A DNA stretch of 64,000 nt from Silanimonas sp. GTDB lineage: Bacteria; Pseudomonadota; Gammaproteobacteria; Xanthomonadales; Xanthomonadaceae. Within the stretch, counting starts at the first letter, position 1, and each line of letters starts with the position of its first letter. Position numbers and translations under genes: made by a program. The notes under the pieces were generated by a model that had not been told where the DNA came from, ran no database searches, and saw only the letters and a list, made by a program, of their open reading frames with translations. Location: the NCBI RefSeq assembly GCF_027530345.1, contig NZ_JAPZQK010000018.1:62001-126000 (forward strand), read 5' to 3'. This document shows, one piece after another, positions 8,233-16,383 of the stretch.

Positions 8233-9003
8233 ATGACGACGGCCTCCGACCCCCGCGGCCTCGAGGCCGACGTCCTCGCGCGTGACTGGTTCTACCGCTT
8301 CACCCTGCCCTCGGGCGCGGTGACCGGCAGCGCGCACGCACCCGACATCCTCGCGATCCACGACACGCGCTGGGCCATGGCCGAAGCGGCCTTGCAGGGC
8401 GCGTTCCCCGAAGGCGCGGCACGCGCCAGCGCGGTCGACCTCGCCTGCCACCAGGGCTGGTTCTCGCTCAAGCTTCGCGAGTTCGGCTTCGGGTCCGTGC
8501 ACGGCATCGACGCGAGGCAGCAGCACGTCGAGGACGCGCGGTTGATTGCTGCGGCTACTGGAATGGAGCACGTGGCGTTCTCGCGCGGCGATGTCCATGG
8601 ACTGTCGGCGGCGATCGTCGGCACGCACGACCTCGTGCTCTGCTTCGGCCTGCTCTACCACCTCGAGAACCCGGTCGGTGCGCTGCGAGTAGCCCGGGCG
8701 CTGTGCAAGCGCCTGTGCCTGATCGAGACGCAGGTGGCCCCCGGCCAGACCGGTGTCGTCGACTACGGCAGCTACCGTTTCGTGAAACCCATCGAGGGCA
8801 GCTTCGTCATCGTCGACGAGACCGACGAAACGCATGGGCCGGAGGCCTCGACGCTGGGCATCAGCCTGATCCCCAGCTTGGAGGCGCTGCACTTCATCCT
8901 GCGCAAGGTCGGCTTCTCGAAGATCGAGGTACTGCCCGTACCGGAAGGGGGCTACGAGCAGCTGAAGTACGGCAAGCGCGTGGTCTTGGCGGCCTGGGTG
9001 TAG
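8233..9003 (+). CDS. Class I SAM-dependent methyltransferase
   Basis: 256 aa, starting 3 nt after the rluB stop. The SAM-binding motif I is AVDLACHQGWFSLKLREFG (about 70-88), motif II is VHGIDARQQHVEDARLIA and motif IV is HDLVLCFGLLYHLENPVGAL. The N-terminal WFYRFTLPSG and the LLYHLENP segment resemble methyltransferases of the CmoB/DUF1698-like group, which act on tRNA or small molecules, but CmoB itself is longer. The substrate is unknown. It ends 28 nt before the convergent esterase gene. Confidence 0.8.
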   Translation: MTTASDPRGLEADVLARDWFYRFTLPSGAVTGSAHAPDILAIHDTRWAMAEAALQGAFPEGAARASAVDLACHQGWFSLKLREFGFGSVHGIDARQQHVEDARLIAAATGMEHVAFSRGDVHGLSAAIVGTHDLVLCFGLLYHLENPVGALRVARALCKRLCLIETQVAPGQTGVVDYGSYRFVKPIEGSFVIVDETDETHGPEASTLGISLIPSLEALHFILRKVGFSKIEVLPVPEGGYEQLKYGKRVVLAAWV

Positions 9004-9030
9004 CGCGGCTCCACGCCTGCCGGAGAAGGA

Positions 9031-10314
9031 TCACTCCAGACGGACAAGGCTAGCGCGTACCGGGCGCCCCCCGACCGTCCCGGACATCTCAAGCGCGTTC
9101 CTCGCGGTGAACTCGAGCCGCAGGGTGCCGATCAAGGCATCGCGCTGGTCGGCGGGAGTGAACTGCGGCGTGCCCCAGCCCCCCGGATTCGTGCGGCGCC
9201 ACGCAGCGCCCTGCAGCACGTCGGGGGCCGACCACCGTTCCTGCAGGAAAAACCAGGTGGGATCGCCGCCGTCGTAGACGAAGCCCAGCACCAGCACCTG
9301 GTCGCCGTAGGACTGGATCGCCAAACCCCAGCCGCTGTTGGCCGGGGCGTACCAGTTCCCGCTGTAGTCATGGCCCGCGAAACCCTGCGGATCGAGTGAC
9401 CGGAAAGCGTCACGGTAGAACGCCCAGAACCGGTCGCCGAGCGCATCCATCAGGCCGGGAACGACGTGACCGACACCCGGCACCTCGATGTACTCGTGGG
9501 CGATACCGAGCTGGGTGAGGCGCGCGTGGAAGTCCCGGTTGCCCTGCAGGATGGAATCCTGGGTCCCGATCACTTGCCGGATGCGTGGTGGATGCCGCTC
9601 CAGTGACGTCACGCTGGCCGCGGCGAGCGTAGACGGGCTCTGCGCCTCGAAGTACGCGGGATCGCCGCCATACACCTCTTCGAGGAGGCGCCGGCGCAGT
9701 TCGATCGGTTGCAAGCCCGGCCGGTCCTCGAGCAGATCGCGCTGGAGCGGCCCCGCACCCAGCATCGAGAAGCCGGCGAAAACGCCTTGAAAGCGGACAC
9801 CCAAGCGAGCGGCGCCGTATCCGCCCATGCTGAAACCGTCGAGCAGGCGCCCACGACGCTCTGGAAAGGTCCGGAAGGTGGCGTCGACCTCGGGGACCAG
9901 TTCATGGACGAGGATGGATTCGACGGGCTGCGTCCCACTCCTCGCATCGCACCACATCCCGTAGGGCAAGCCGTTCGGAAACACCACGATGAGGGGGGGA
10001 ATCCGTCCCTCGGCGATGGCCTCGTGGAAACGCGACGCCACCGTGGGGATGCCCTCCGTCGGTGTCACACTGCCGTGCAACCAGTACACGACGGGGAAAA
10101 GGCGCTCTGGTTGCGCCGCATACGCGGCGGGCAGGTACACGTGGTAGCTGACCGGGCCGCCCGCCAAGGCGCTGTCGAACTGCCGGTACTCCACCAAGGG
10201 CGAGACGACGGGGGGCGTCACCCAGGCCGGCCGGCCTTGCGCCCGGCCGGATGCGGGAAGGAGAAGCCCAGCGGTTAGGGCGAACGTCACCACGATCGCA
10301 AGGAAGGATCGCAT
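9031..10314 (-). CDS. Secreted alpha/beta-hydrolase esterase with C-terminal beta module
   Basis: Start ATG at 10314 gives a clear signal peptide (MRSFLAIVVTFALTAGLLLP, cleavage near residue 26); in-frame sequence further upstream lacks coding character. Residues 30-310 match the Esterase D/feruloyl-esterase-like family: FPVVYWLHGSV, PPLIVVFPNGLPYGMWCD, ELVPEVDATFRTFPERRGRL and the nucleophile elbow GFSMGG (Ser about 162), with a late His in VPGVGHVVPG. The last 110 residues form a separate module (NWYAPANSGWGLAIQSYG, VYDGGDPTWFFLQ) that resembles the repeated C-terminal modules of the secreted peptidases at 32437-44483. Probably exported; substrate unknown. Confidence 0.82.
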   Translation of the reverse strand: MRSFLAIVVTFALTAGLLLPASGRAQGRPAWVTPPVVSPLVEYRQFDSALAGGPVSYHVYLPAAYAAQPERLFPVVYWLHGSVTPTEGIPTVASRFHEAIAEGRIPPLIVVFPNGLPYGMWCDARSGTQPVESILVHELVPEVDATFRTFPERRGRLLDGFSMGGYGAARLGVRFQGVFAGFSMLGAGPLQRDLLEDRPGLQPIELRRRLLEEVYGGDPAYFEAQSPSTLAAASVTSLERHPPRIRQVIGTQDSILQGNRDFHARLTQLGIAHEYIEVPGVGHVVPGLMDALGDRFWAFYRDAFRSLDPQGFAGHDYSGNWYAPANSGWGLAIQSYGDQVLVLGFVYDGGDPTWFFLQERWSAPDVLQGAAWRRTNPGGWGTPQFTPADQRDALIGTLRLEFTARNALEMSGTVGGRPVRASLVRLE

Positions 10315-10399
10315 CAGATGGGCTCCGGAAAGCGATGGCAATACAAGAGAAACGCGGCGGGGCACATGGCGTTGACATGCCGCTACGGCAAGGGCCGTC

Positions 10400-11245
10400 T
10401 CATGGCCCCAGGTCGAAGGCATCCGCATCCAGCTGCGCCGGGAAGCGCTCGCGATGCCCCCGGAGCTGCTCGGCGCTGAAGGTCGCTTCCAGAACGCGGA
10501 CCTCGGCATCGCCTTCGACCAGCGGCTGGCCGAGCGGGTCGAGCGCGGCCGAATCACCACTGTAGGCGATGCCATTGCCGTCGGTGCCCACGCGGTTCAC
10601 GCCGATCACGCCCGCGAGGTTCTCGATGGCGCGGGCGCGCAGCAGGGTCTTCCACGGGTAGGCGCGGGCCGCAGGCCAGTTGGCGACGAACAGGGCGAGT
10701 TCGTAGTCGAAGGCGCCGGGGCGCGTCGCGTCGAAGCGGTTGCGGATGTACACGGGGAAGCGCAGGTCGTAGCAGACCTGCAGGAAGATCCGCCAGCCGC
10801 GCCATTCGACGAACACACGCTTGTCGCCCGCGGCGTATCGCTCGTGCTCCTTGGCCATCCGGAACAGATGTCGCTTGTCGTAGTGCACGAGCGCGCCGTC
10901 GGGCGTGGCGAACAGCAGGCGGTTGTAGACGCCCGGCGCGATGCCTTCCAATGCCGCCTGCGCGCCTTCAACGCGCAGCTGCACGCTGCCGCAGACGGCG
11001 GCGTCGAGCGCCCTCGCCTGCTCGATGATCCACGCGACCGTCGGGCCCTGCATGTCCTCGGCGCTGGCGAGCGCCTCGTTGCTGAAGCCGGAGGTGAAGG
11101 TCTCCGGTAGGACAACGAGGTCAGTGCGACCCGCCAGTGGCGCGATCAGCCCGCCGTAGTAGGCACGGTTGCCGGCCGGGTCGTGCCAGCGGGTGTCGCC
11201 CTGCACGAGGGCGACGCGGAGATCGCGATCAGGGCCGATGCTCAT
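10400..11245 (-). CDS. Carbon-nitrogen hydrolase, omega-amidase type (YafV-like)
   Basis: 281 aa from ATG 11245. The nitrilase-superfamily catalytic triad is visible: Glu in VVLPETFTSGF, Lys in HYDKRHLFRMAKE and Cys in FLQVCYDLRFPVYIRN. The wording of these motifs, especially GEHxxY-like KEHERYAAGDKR, matches omega-amidases that hydrolyse 2-oxoglutaramate and 2-oxosuccinamate. The aminotransferase gene lies 10 nt upstream on the same strand. Together they fit the known glutamine transaminase/omega-amidase pathway, in which the amidase pulls the transamination forward, for example during methionine salvage. Confidence 0.85.
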   Translation of the reverse strand: MSIGPDRDLRVALVQGDTRWHDPAGNRAYYGGLIAPLAGRTDLVVLPETFTSGFSNEALASAEDMQGPTVAWIIEQARALDAAVCGSVQLRVEGAQAALEGIAPGVYNRLLFATPDGALVHYDKRHLFRMAKEHERYAAGDKRVFVEWRGWRIFLQVCYDLRFPVYIRNRFDATRPGAFDYELALFVANWPAARAYPWKTLLRARAIENLAGVIGVNRVGTDGNGIAYSGDSAALDPLGQPLVEGDAEVRVLEATFSAEQLRGHRERFPAQLDADAFDLGP

Positions 11246-11255
11246 GCGCGAATCC

Positions 11256-12407
11256 TCAAAGCTTCGCCAGCCGCTCGATGGCGGCATCCAGCGTGGCCTC
11301 GTTCTTGGCGAAGCACAGGCGCGCGAGGCGCTGGCCCTTCGGCGGCGTCTCGTAGAACGGCGAAAGCGGAATCGCAGTGACGCCCTTCTCGATGGTGAGC
11401 CAGCGGCAGAACGCGAGGTCGTCGAGGTCGCTCACCGCGGAGTAGTCGACGAGCTGGAAGTAGCCGCCCGGCACCGGCAGGGCCTTGAGCTTGGTCGTCG
11501 CGAGCTGCGCCGCGAAGCGGTCGCGCTTGGCCTGGTAGAAGGCGCCGAGCTCGTCGTAGTGCTCGGGGTGCTGCTCGATCATCTCGGCGAACGCCCACTG
11601 CGCCGGGGCGAAGGTGCAGAAGGTGTTGTACTGGTGGACCTTGCGGAACTCGGCAGTGAGCGCAGCCGGCGCGACGCAGTAGCCCACCTTCCAGCCGGTG
11701 CAGTGGTAGGTCTTGCCGAAGCTGCTGATGACGAACGCGCGCGCCGCCAGCTCCGGATAGCGCAGCACGCTCTCATGGACGCGGCCGTCGAACACGATGT
11801 GCTCATACACCTCGTCCGAGAGCAGCAGCACGTGGGGGAAATCCGCCACGAAGCGCTTCAGCTCAGCGATATCGCTCGCGCCGAACATCGCGCCCGACGG
11901 ATTGTGCGGCGTGTTGAACATGAAGAGACGCGTCTTCAGCGTCACCGCGGCGCGCACCGCTGCCCAGTCGACGGCGAACGTGGCGGGATCCAGCGGCACG
12001 TGCACCGCACGGCCACCGGCGAGGTCGATGGCCGGTTCGTAGCAGTCGTAGCAGGGGTCGAGGACGATCACTTCCTCACCCGGTCGAACCACGGCGGCGA
12101 TCGCATCGAAAATCGCCTCGCTGGCGCCGGAGGTCACCGTGATCTCGGTTTCCGGGTCCGGGCGATGCCCGTAGCAGCGCAGGGTCTTGTCGGCGATGGC
12201 CTTCCGCAGCGGCGGCACGCCGGCCATGTGCGCGTACTGATTCTTGCCCTCGGCCATGGCGCGGGCGAGCGCGTCGCGCAGCGGCACCGGCACCTCGAAA
12301 TCGGGGAAGCCCTGCCCGAGGTTGACCGCGCCGTGCTCGGCCGCGAGTACGCTCATCACAGTGAAGATGGTGGTGCCGACCTTCGGCAGCTTGGTGTCGA
12401 TCCGCAT
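11256..12407 (-). CDS. Methionine/glutamine-type aminotransferase (YbdL-like, class I PLP)
   Basis: 383 aa, fold-type I aminotransferase. It has NLGQGFPDFEVPVPLRDAL near the N-terminus, NQYAHMAGVPPLRKAIA, VTSGASEAIFDAI, FNTPHNPSGA, LLLSDEVYEHIVFDG and the PLP-lysine segment SSFGKTYHCTGWKVGY (Lys about 233). The QYAHMAG and YHCTGWKVGY wording is that of E. coli YbdL and the KAT/glutamine transaminase K group, which prefers methionine and aromatic donors. It is the promoter-proximal gene of a two-gene unit with the omega-amidase. Confidence 0.88.
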   Translation of the reverse strand: MRIDTKLPKVGTTIFTVMSVLAAEHGAVNLGQGFPDFEVPVPLRDALARAMAEGKNQYAHMAGVPPLRKAIADKTLRCYGHRPDPETEITVTSGASEAIFDAIAAVVRPGEEVIVLDPCYDCYEPAIDLAGGRAVHVPLDPATFAVDWAAVRAAVTLKTRLFMFNTPHNPSGAMFGASDIAELKRFVADFPHVLLLSDEVYEHIVFDGRVHESVLRYPELAARAFVISSFGKTYHCTGWKVGYCVAPAALTAEFRKVHQYNTFCTFAPAQWAFAEMIEQHPEHYDELGAFYQAKRDRFAAQLATTKLKALPVPGGYFQLVDYSAVSDLDDLAFCRWLTIEKGVTAIPLSPFYETPPKGQRLARLCFAKNEATLDAAIERLAKL

Positions 12408-12427
12408 CGCAACGCCTTGAAATGAAA

Positions 12428-12448
12428 GGGCCGGCGATCAGCCGGCCC
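12428..12448 (-). terminator. Hairpin terminator after cysB
   Basis: GGGCCGGC (12428-12435) and GCCGGCCC (12441-12448) form a perfect 8-bp stem with a 5-nt loop. On the minus strand it is followed by TTTCATTTC. It stands between the cysB stop and the aminotransferase start. The T-run is imperfect, so termination may be partial. Confidence 0.55.
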
Positions 12449-12473
12449 GGAATGATAAACGCTGGCCGCAGAC

Positions 12474-13460
12474 TCAGTTCGTGATCGCCTGACTCAGCTC
12501 CACCCAACTCGGCGGCGTCGGCCACACGGATTCCTGGTGCCCACCGAGCACGCGCTGCAGATCGTGGCGGTCCAGTTGCGGGGCCACGTGCCGGAACAGG
12601 TCGAAGGCATAGCGCCGGAGCACACGTTCCTTGGGCACCACGGCCCAGGCCGTGCATTCCGGCAGCACGGCGGGGGCCGGCAGCACGGCGAGGTCGCCGT
12701 CGGCGATCGCGCTGACGGCCATCTCGGCGAGGATGCCCACACCCAGCCCGGCGCGCACATAGGTCTTGATCAGGTCGGCGTCGTGCGCGGTCATCGCCAC
12801 GGTCGGATTCAGGCCGACATCGCTGAAGGCCCGGCGTAGCGAGCTCTCGGGCTGGCTGGTGCTGTGGTAACTGACGAGCGGATGCGCGGCGAGGTCCTCG
12901 AGCGTGGGCGCGCGGCCGAGCTTCGCCAGCGCGTGGCCCTTCGGGACCACGACGATGCGACGCCAGCGATACAGCGGGATCGCATGGCCGCCCGCCGGCA
13001 CGCTGCCGACGCTGCTGACAATGGCGATGTCGGCATTGCCCTTGGCGAGATGCGGCAGCACGTCGTTGTCGGCCAGCGACTGCAGTTGCACGCCCACCTG
13101 GGGGTATTCGCGATTCAGCGCGCCAATCGCGGCCGGCAGCACGAAGCGGGCCTGCGTGTGGGTCGTGGCGATGTGCAGCGTTCCGGCCGCTTCGCCGCGC
13201 TGGTTGGCGGCGAAAGCGCGGATGTTCGCGGCCTCGGCGACGGCGCGACGCGCGTGCGCCAACACCACCTGCCCGGCCTCGGTGATCGATTCGAGGCTGC
13301 GGCCCTTGCGCTGGAACAGCAGGAAGCCGAGCTCGTCCTCGAGCTGCTTGAGCTGCTTGGAGATGCCGGGCTGGGTGGCATGCACCTTGTCGGCGGCCGT
13401 GGTGATGTTCAGGCCGGCATCGACGATGGCGATGAGGTAGCGGAGCTGGGTGAGGGTCAT
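12474..13460 (-). CDS. cysB: LysR-family regulator CysB (sulfur assimilation)
   Basis: 328 aa. ATG 13460 was chosen because the product then begins MTLTQLRYLIAIVDAGLNIT, the exact start region of CysB proteins. The winged HTH follows (AADKVHATQPGISKQLKQLE), then SITEAGQVVLAHA and a substrate-binding domain starting about residue 93 with TLHIATTHTQARFVLP, the CysB segment that contacts the effector. CysB activates cysteine regulon genes when N-acetylserine or O-acetylserine is high. The gene is divergent from cysG-cysK, both cysteine-pathway genes, over a 202-nt gap that holds a palindrome at 13516-13529. Confidence 0.9.
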   Translation of the reverse strand: MTLTQLRYLIAIVDAGLNITTAADKVHATQPGISKQLKQLEDELGFLLFQRKGRSLESITEAGQVVLAHARRAVAEAANIRAFAANQRGEAAGTLHIATTHTQARFVLPAAIGALNREYPQVGVQLQSLADNDVLPHLAKGNADIAIVSSVGSVPAGGHAIPLYRWRRIVVVPKGHALAKLGRAPTLEDLAAHPLVSYHSTSQPESSLRRAFSDVGLNPTVAMTAHDADLIKTYVRAGLGVGILAEMAVSAIADGDLAVLPAPAVLPECTAWAVVPKERVLRRYAFDLFRHVAPQLDRHDLQRVLGGHQESVWPTPPSWVELSQAITN

Positions 13461-13515
13461 GGGAGCAAAGGCATCGGGCGGGGCCGGCGGCGTGGTCGCG
13501 CCGGTAGTCCATCCA

Positions 13516-13529
13516 TTCATCGCGATGAA
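13516..13529. promoter_or_regulatory. Perfect 14-bp palindrome in the cysB/cysG intergenic region
   Basis: TTCATCGCGATGAA reads the same on both strands. It lies 56 nt upstream of the cysB start and 134 nt upstream of cysG, and an AT-rich stretch follows it (ATAAATATTTC). A one-mismatch copy is found in front of the metX riboswitch at 16133-16146. It is a candidate operator shared by the sulfur genes. CysB itself or another sulfur regulator could bind it; the protein is not identifiable from sequence. Confidence 0.55.
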
Positions 13530-13662
13530 ACGATAAATATTTCGAGACGTCCAGTCCCGGCTGATAACCGCAAGGCATATGCACCGCGCCGAGTGGCATT
13601 TCCAGCCCTCGGCCTGTGCGGACTAGCGTGCCCAGACCGGACACCACCGACCGCCTCTGCTC

Positions 13663-15129
13663 ATGCCCTCCCCGCTGTTCCCCGTCTTCCTCGACCTTGC
13701 CGGCCGCCGCGTGCTGCTGGTCGGCGGGGGCGTGGTCGCGAAGCGCAAGGCCGAGGCCCTGATGGAGGCCGGCGCCGACGTGGTGGTCGGCGCCCCTGAG
13801 TTGGAGCCCGAGCTGGCCCGGGCGGTGGCCGAGGGACGCCTTGCCCACCGCCCGGGCCCCTTCGATCCCGGTTGGCTCGAGGGTGCGTGGCTGGTCATCG
13901 CCGCCACCGACGATCCCGAGGTCAATGCCGCCGTGGCTCGCGAGGCCGAAGCCCGGCGCGTCTGGGTCAACGTCGTCGACGATGCGCCGCGTTGCAGCTT
14001 CCAAGTGCCCGCGCGCGTCGAGCGCGGCCCGCTGCAGATCGCGATCAGCAGCCGCGGCGAAGCGCCCATGCTCGCACGTTGGTTGCGGGAACGCCTCGAA
14101 ACCGAATTGGATCCGGCGCTGGGCGACCTCGCCGAGTGGCTGGGATCGAAGCGTGAGGTCCTTCGTTCACGATTCCCGCAAACCGCGCGCCGCCGCCAGG
14201 TGATCGAAGCGCTGATCCGCGGCCCGGCCGCCGACGCGCTGCGGAACGGTGATCTCGCCGAAGCCGAAGCCGCATTCGCGGCGGCGCTCGAGGAAAAGAC
14301 GACACCCCGCGGCCGCGTGATCCTCGTGGGCGCCGGCCCGGGAGACCCCAGCCTGCTGACACTTCGCGGATTGCGTGCGCTCAACCAGGCCGATGTGGTC
14401 CTGCACGACCGGCTCGTCAGCGCCGACGTCCTCGCCCTCGCCCGCCGCGATGCCGAGACCATCGAGGTTGCCAAGGAAGCCGGCACGCACCACACCACCC
14501 AGCAGCGCATCCACGAATTGCTCATCGAGCACGCCAAGGCCGGCAAGACGGTCGTCCGGCTCAAGGGCGGCGATCCCTTCGTGTTTGGACGCGGCGGCGA
14601 AGAACTGGAAGCGCTGCGCGCCGAAGGCATCCCGTACGAGGTCGTACCGGGCATCACCGCGGCCGTCGCCTGCGGCGCCTACGCCGGCATCCCGCTCACG
14701 CACCGCGACCACGCGCAGTCGGTTCGACTCGTCACCGCACACTGCCGCAATTCCATCGACACGCTGGATTGGGCTGCGCTCGCACAGGAGCGCCAGACGC
14801 TGGCGGTCTACATGGGTGTGCAAGGCCTCGACACCATCCGCGACCGCCTCATCGCCCACGGCCGAGCGCCAACCACGCCCTTCGCATTGGTCGAAAACGG
14901 CAGCCGCGCGAACCAGCGCGTCGTGCTCGGGACGCTCGCCGACCTGCCCGAACGCGCCATCGCCGAAAACGTGCGTTCGCCGGCCCTGCTGATCCTCGGC
15001 GAGGTTGCGGCGCTTGCCAGCGACCTGCACTGGTTCGGCGATCCACCCATCGGGGTGGTTTCGCCGACACTCGCCGCAACCCTTTCCTCACCCTTCCCTA
15101 CAACTGCCGCGCTCACCCTCGCCGCTTAG
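13663..15129 (+). CDS. cysG: Siroheme synthase CysG (trifunctional)
   Basis: 488 aa with both halves of CysG. The N-terminal part (about 1-205) is the precorrin-2 dehydrogenase/sirohydrochlorin ferrochelatase, with the NAD-binding [37 protein letters not shown] and [18 protein letters not shown]. The C-terminal part (about 215-460) is uroporphyrinogen-III C-methyltransferase, with [59 protein letters not shown] and VYMGVQGLD. It makes siroheme, the cofactor of sulfite and nitrite reductases. It is the first gene of a cysG-cysK pair, separated from cysK by 18 nt. The last 30 residues are not conserved. Confidence 0.96.
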   Translation: MPSPLFPVFLDLAGRRVLLVGGGVVAKRKAEALMEAGADVVVGAPELEPELARAVAEGRLAHRPGPFDPGWLEGAWLVIAATDDPEVNAAVAREAEARRVWVNVVDDAPRCSFQVPARVERGPLQIAISSRGEAPMLARWLRERLETELDPALGDLAEWLGSKREVLRSRFPQTARRRQVIEALIRGPAADALRNGDLAEAEAAFAAALEEKTTPRGRVILVGAGPGDPSLLTLRGLRALNQADVVLHDRLVSADVLALARRDAETIEVAKEAGTHHTTQQRIHELLIEHAKAGKTVVRLKGGDPFVFGRGGEELEALRAEGIPYEVVPGITAAVACGAYAGIPLTHRDHAQSVRLVTAHCRNSIDTLDWAALAQERQTLAVYMGVQGLDTIRDRLIAHGRAPTTPFALVENGSRANQRVVLGTLADLPERAIAENVRSPALLILGEVAALASDLHWFGDPPIGVVSPTLAATLSSPFPTTAALTLAA

Positions 15130-15147
15130 CCTCCTACGGATCCTGAC

Positions 15148-16113
15148 ATGGCCCTTTTTGATTCCATCCTCGACACCATCGGCCGCACGCCCATCGTCAA
15201 GCTCTCGCGCATCGCGCCGAAGCACGTCGAGCTCTACGTCAAGGTCGAAGCCTTCAACCCCGGCGGGTCGGTGAAGGACCGCCTCGCCCTCGCCATCGTC
15301 CTCGACGCCGAGAAGAAGGGACTGCTGAAGCCCGGCGATACCATCGTGGAAGCCACCTCGGGCAACACCGGCGTCGCGCTGGCCATGGTGGCCGCGGCGC
15401 GCGGCTACAAGTTCGTCGCCGTGATGACGGAAACCTTCTCGGTCGAGCGCCGCAAGCTGATGCGCGCTTACGGCGCCAAGGTGATCCTCACACCGGCCGC
15501 CGAGCGCGGCAGCGGCATGGTGCGCAAGGCGAAGGAACTCGCGGAGAAGCACGGCTGGTTCCTCGCCCGCCAGTTCGAGAACGAGGCGAATCCCGCGTGG
15601 CATCGCAACACCACGGGCCCGGAAATCCTGCAGGACTTCGTCGGCAAGCAGCTCGACTACTTCGTCAGCGGCTGGGGCACCGGCGGCACGCTCACCGGCG
15701 TTGGCCAGACCCTCAAGCTCGCCCGTCCCGACGTGAAGATCGTCAGCACCGAACCGGCCGGCGCGCAGCTGCTCGGCGGCAAGGAATGGCAGCCGCACAA
15801 GATCCAGGGCTGGACCCCGGACTTCATTCCCGCGGTGCTCGACCGCAGCGTCGTCGACGACATCAAGCCCATCGAGGACCTCGTCGCGCGTGACACAGCT
15901 CGGCGCCTCGCGGCCGAGGAAGGGGTGTTCGTCGGTCTGTCCGCCGGCGCCACGCTGGCCGCGGCGCTGCAGGTCGCGAACGAGGCCCCGGCCGGCTCGG
16001 TGATCCTCGCCATGCTGCCCGACACCGGCGAGCGCTACCTCAGCACGATCCTGTTCGAGGGCGTCAGCGAGGGTTCCGACGACGAATGGCTGGCCTCGCT
16101 CGACGCGGCGTGA
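15148..16113 (+). CDS. cysK: Cysteine synthase (PLP-dependent) CysK
   Basis: 321 aa. The PLP lysine lies in FNPGGSVKDRLA (Lys43). The substrate-binding loop ATSGNTGVALAMVAAARG, the PLP phosphate loop GWGTGGTLTGVGQTLK and the C-terminal GLSAGATLAAAL are all present. It makes cysteine from an activated serine and sulfide. Because this genome encodes serine O-succinyltransferase (51578-52720) and no CysE is seen here, O-succinylserine is a plausible substrate besides O-acetylserine; that is inferred from family knowledge. It is downstream of cysG in one unit. Confidence 0.94.
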   Translation: MALFDSILDTIGRTPIVKLSRIAPKHVELYVKVEAFNPGGSVKDRLALAIVLDAEKKGLLKPGDTIVEATSGNTGVALAMVAAARGYKFVAVMTETFSVERRKLMRAYGAKVILTPAAERGSGMVRKAKELAEKHGWFLARQFENEANPAWHRNTTGPEILQDFVGKQLDYFVSGWGTGGTLTGVGQTLKLARPDVKIVSTEPAGAQLLGGKEWQPHKIQGWTPDFIPAVLDRSVVDDIKPIEDLVARDTARRLAAEEGVFVGLSAGATLAAALQVANEAPAGSVILAMLPDTGERYLSTILFEGVSEGSDDEWLASLDAA

Positions 16114-16132
16114 TGCCGAAAATTCATATCTC

Positions 16133-16146
16133 TTCATCGCGATAAA
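16133..16146. promoter_or_regulatory. Second copy of the sulfur-locus palindrome, upstream of the SAM riboswitch
   Basis: TTCATCGCGATAAA differs at one position from the perfect palindrome at 13516-13529. It stands just before the riboswitch leader of metX and 19 nt after the cysK stop, where the metX promoter should be. It probably serves as an operator near that promoter. Confidence 0.5.
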
Positions 16147-16185
16147 GGGATGACAAGCGCCGCAAGCCGGTCCAAGATGGCGTCA

Positions 16186-16310
16186 CACACCATCCAGACC
16201 GGCTGAGGGACAGGCCCGAAGACGCCGGGGCAAGCACCGACCGCATCCCGCGGCGGCGCGCTGCCAACGCCTGCGGCGAGGCCTTCGGGCCAAAGCCGGT
16301 CGATGGGTCG
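16186..16310 (+). ncRNA. SAM-I (S-box) riboswitch upstream of metX-metB
   Basis: The leader carries the S-box core in the right order. The P1 5' strand CCATC (16190-16194) pairs with GATGG (16302-16306). It is followed by CAGACCGGCTGAGGGACAG and GGCCCGAAGACGCCGGGGCA, which correspond to the classic GGAGGGACUGGCCC-GAUGA-CCCGGCAACC block including the kink-turn. A GC-rich P3 arm comes next (16226-16260), then CTGCCAACGCC, equivalent to the GGUGCCAAUUCC segment, and a P4 arm. Downstream, GCGGCC (16339-16344) and GGCCGC (16351-16356) form a hairpin that could be part of the expression platform; it has no U-run, so control may be translational. High SAM should turn off metX-metB. Confidence 0.82.
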
Positions 16311-16383
16311 TCAGGGAGCCTGCAAGCAGGCGTTCCCAGCGGCCGTCGCCGGCCGCCGCAGGGGATGGGCACCGGAGCCCGCC

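Noticed and set aside
13545-13552. A near MetJ box (AGACGTCC) in the cysB/cysG gap
   Set aside because: A single box with a mismatch; MetJ needs tandem boxes and no metJ is known in this context.
12076-14004. A 642-codon minus-strand frame spanning cysB and part of cysG
   Set aside because: It overlaps three well-supported genes (aminotransferase, cysB, cysG) in other frames and has no recognisable domain.
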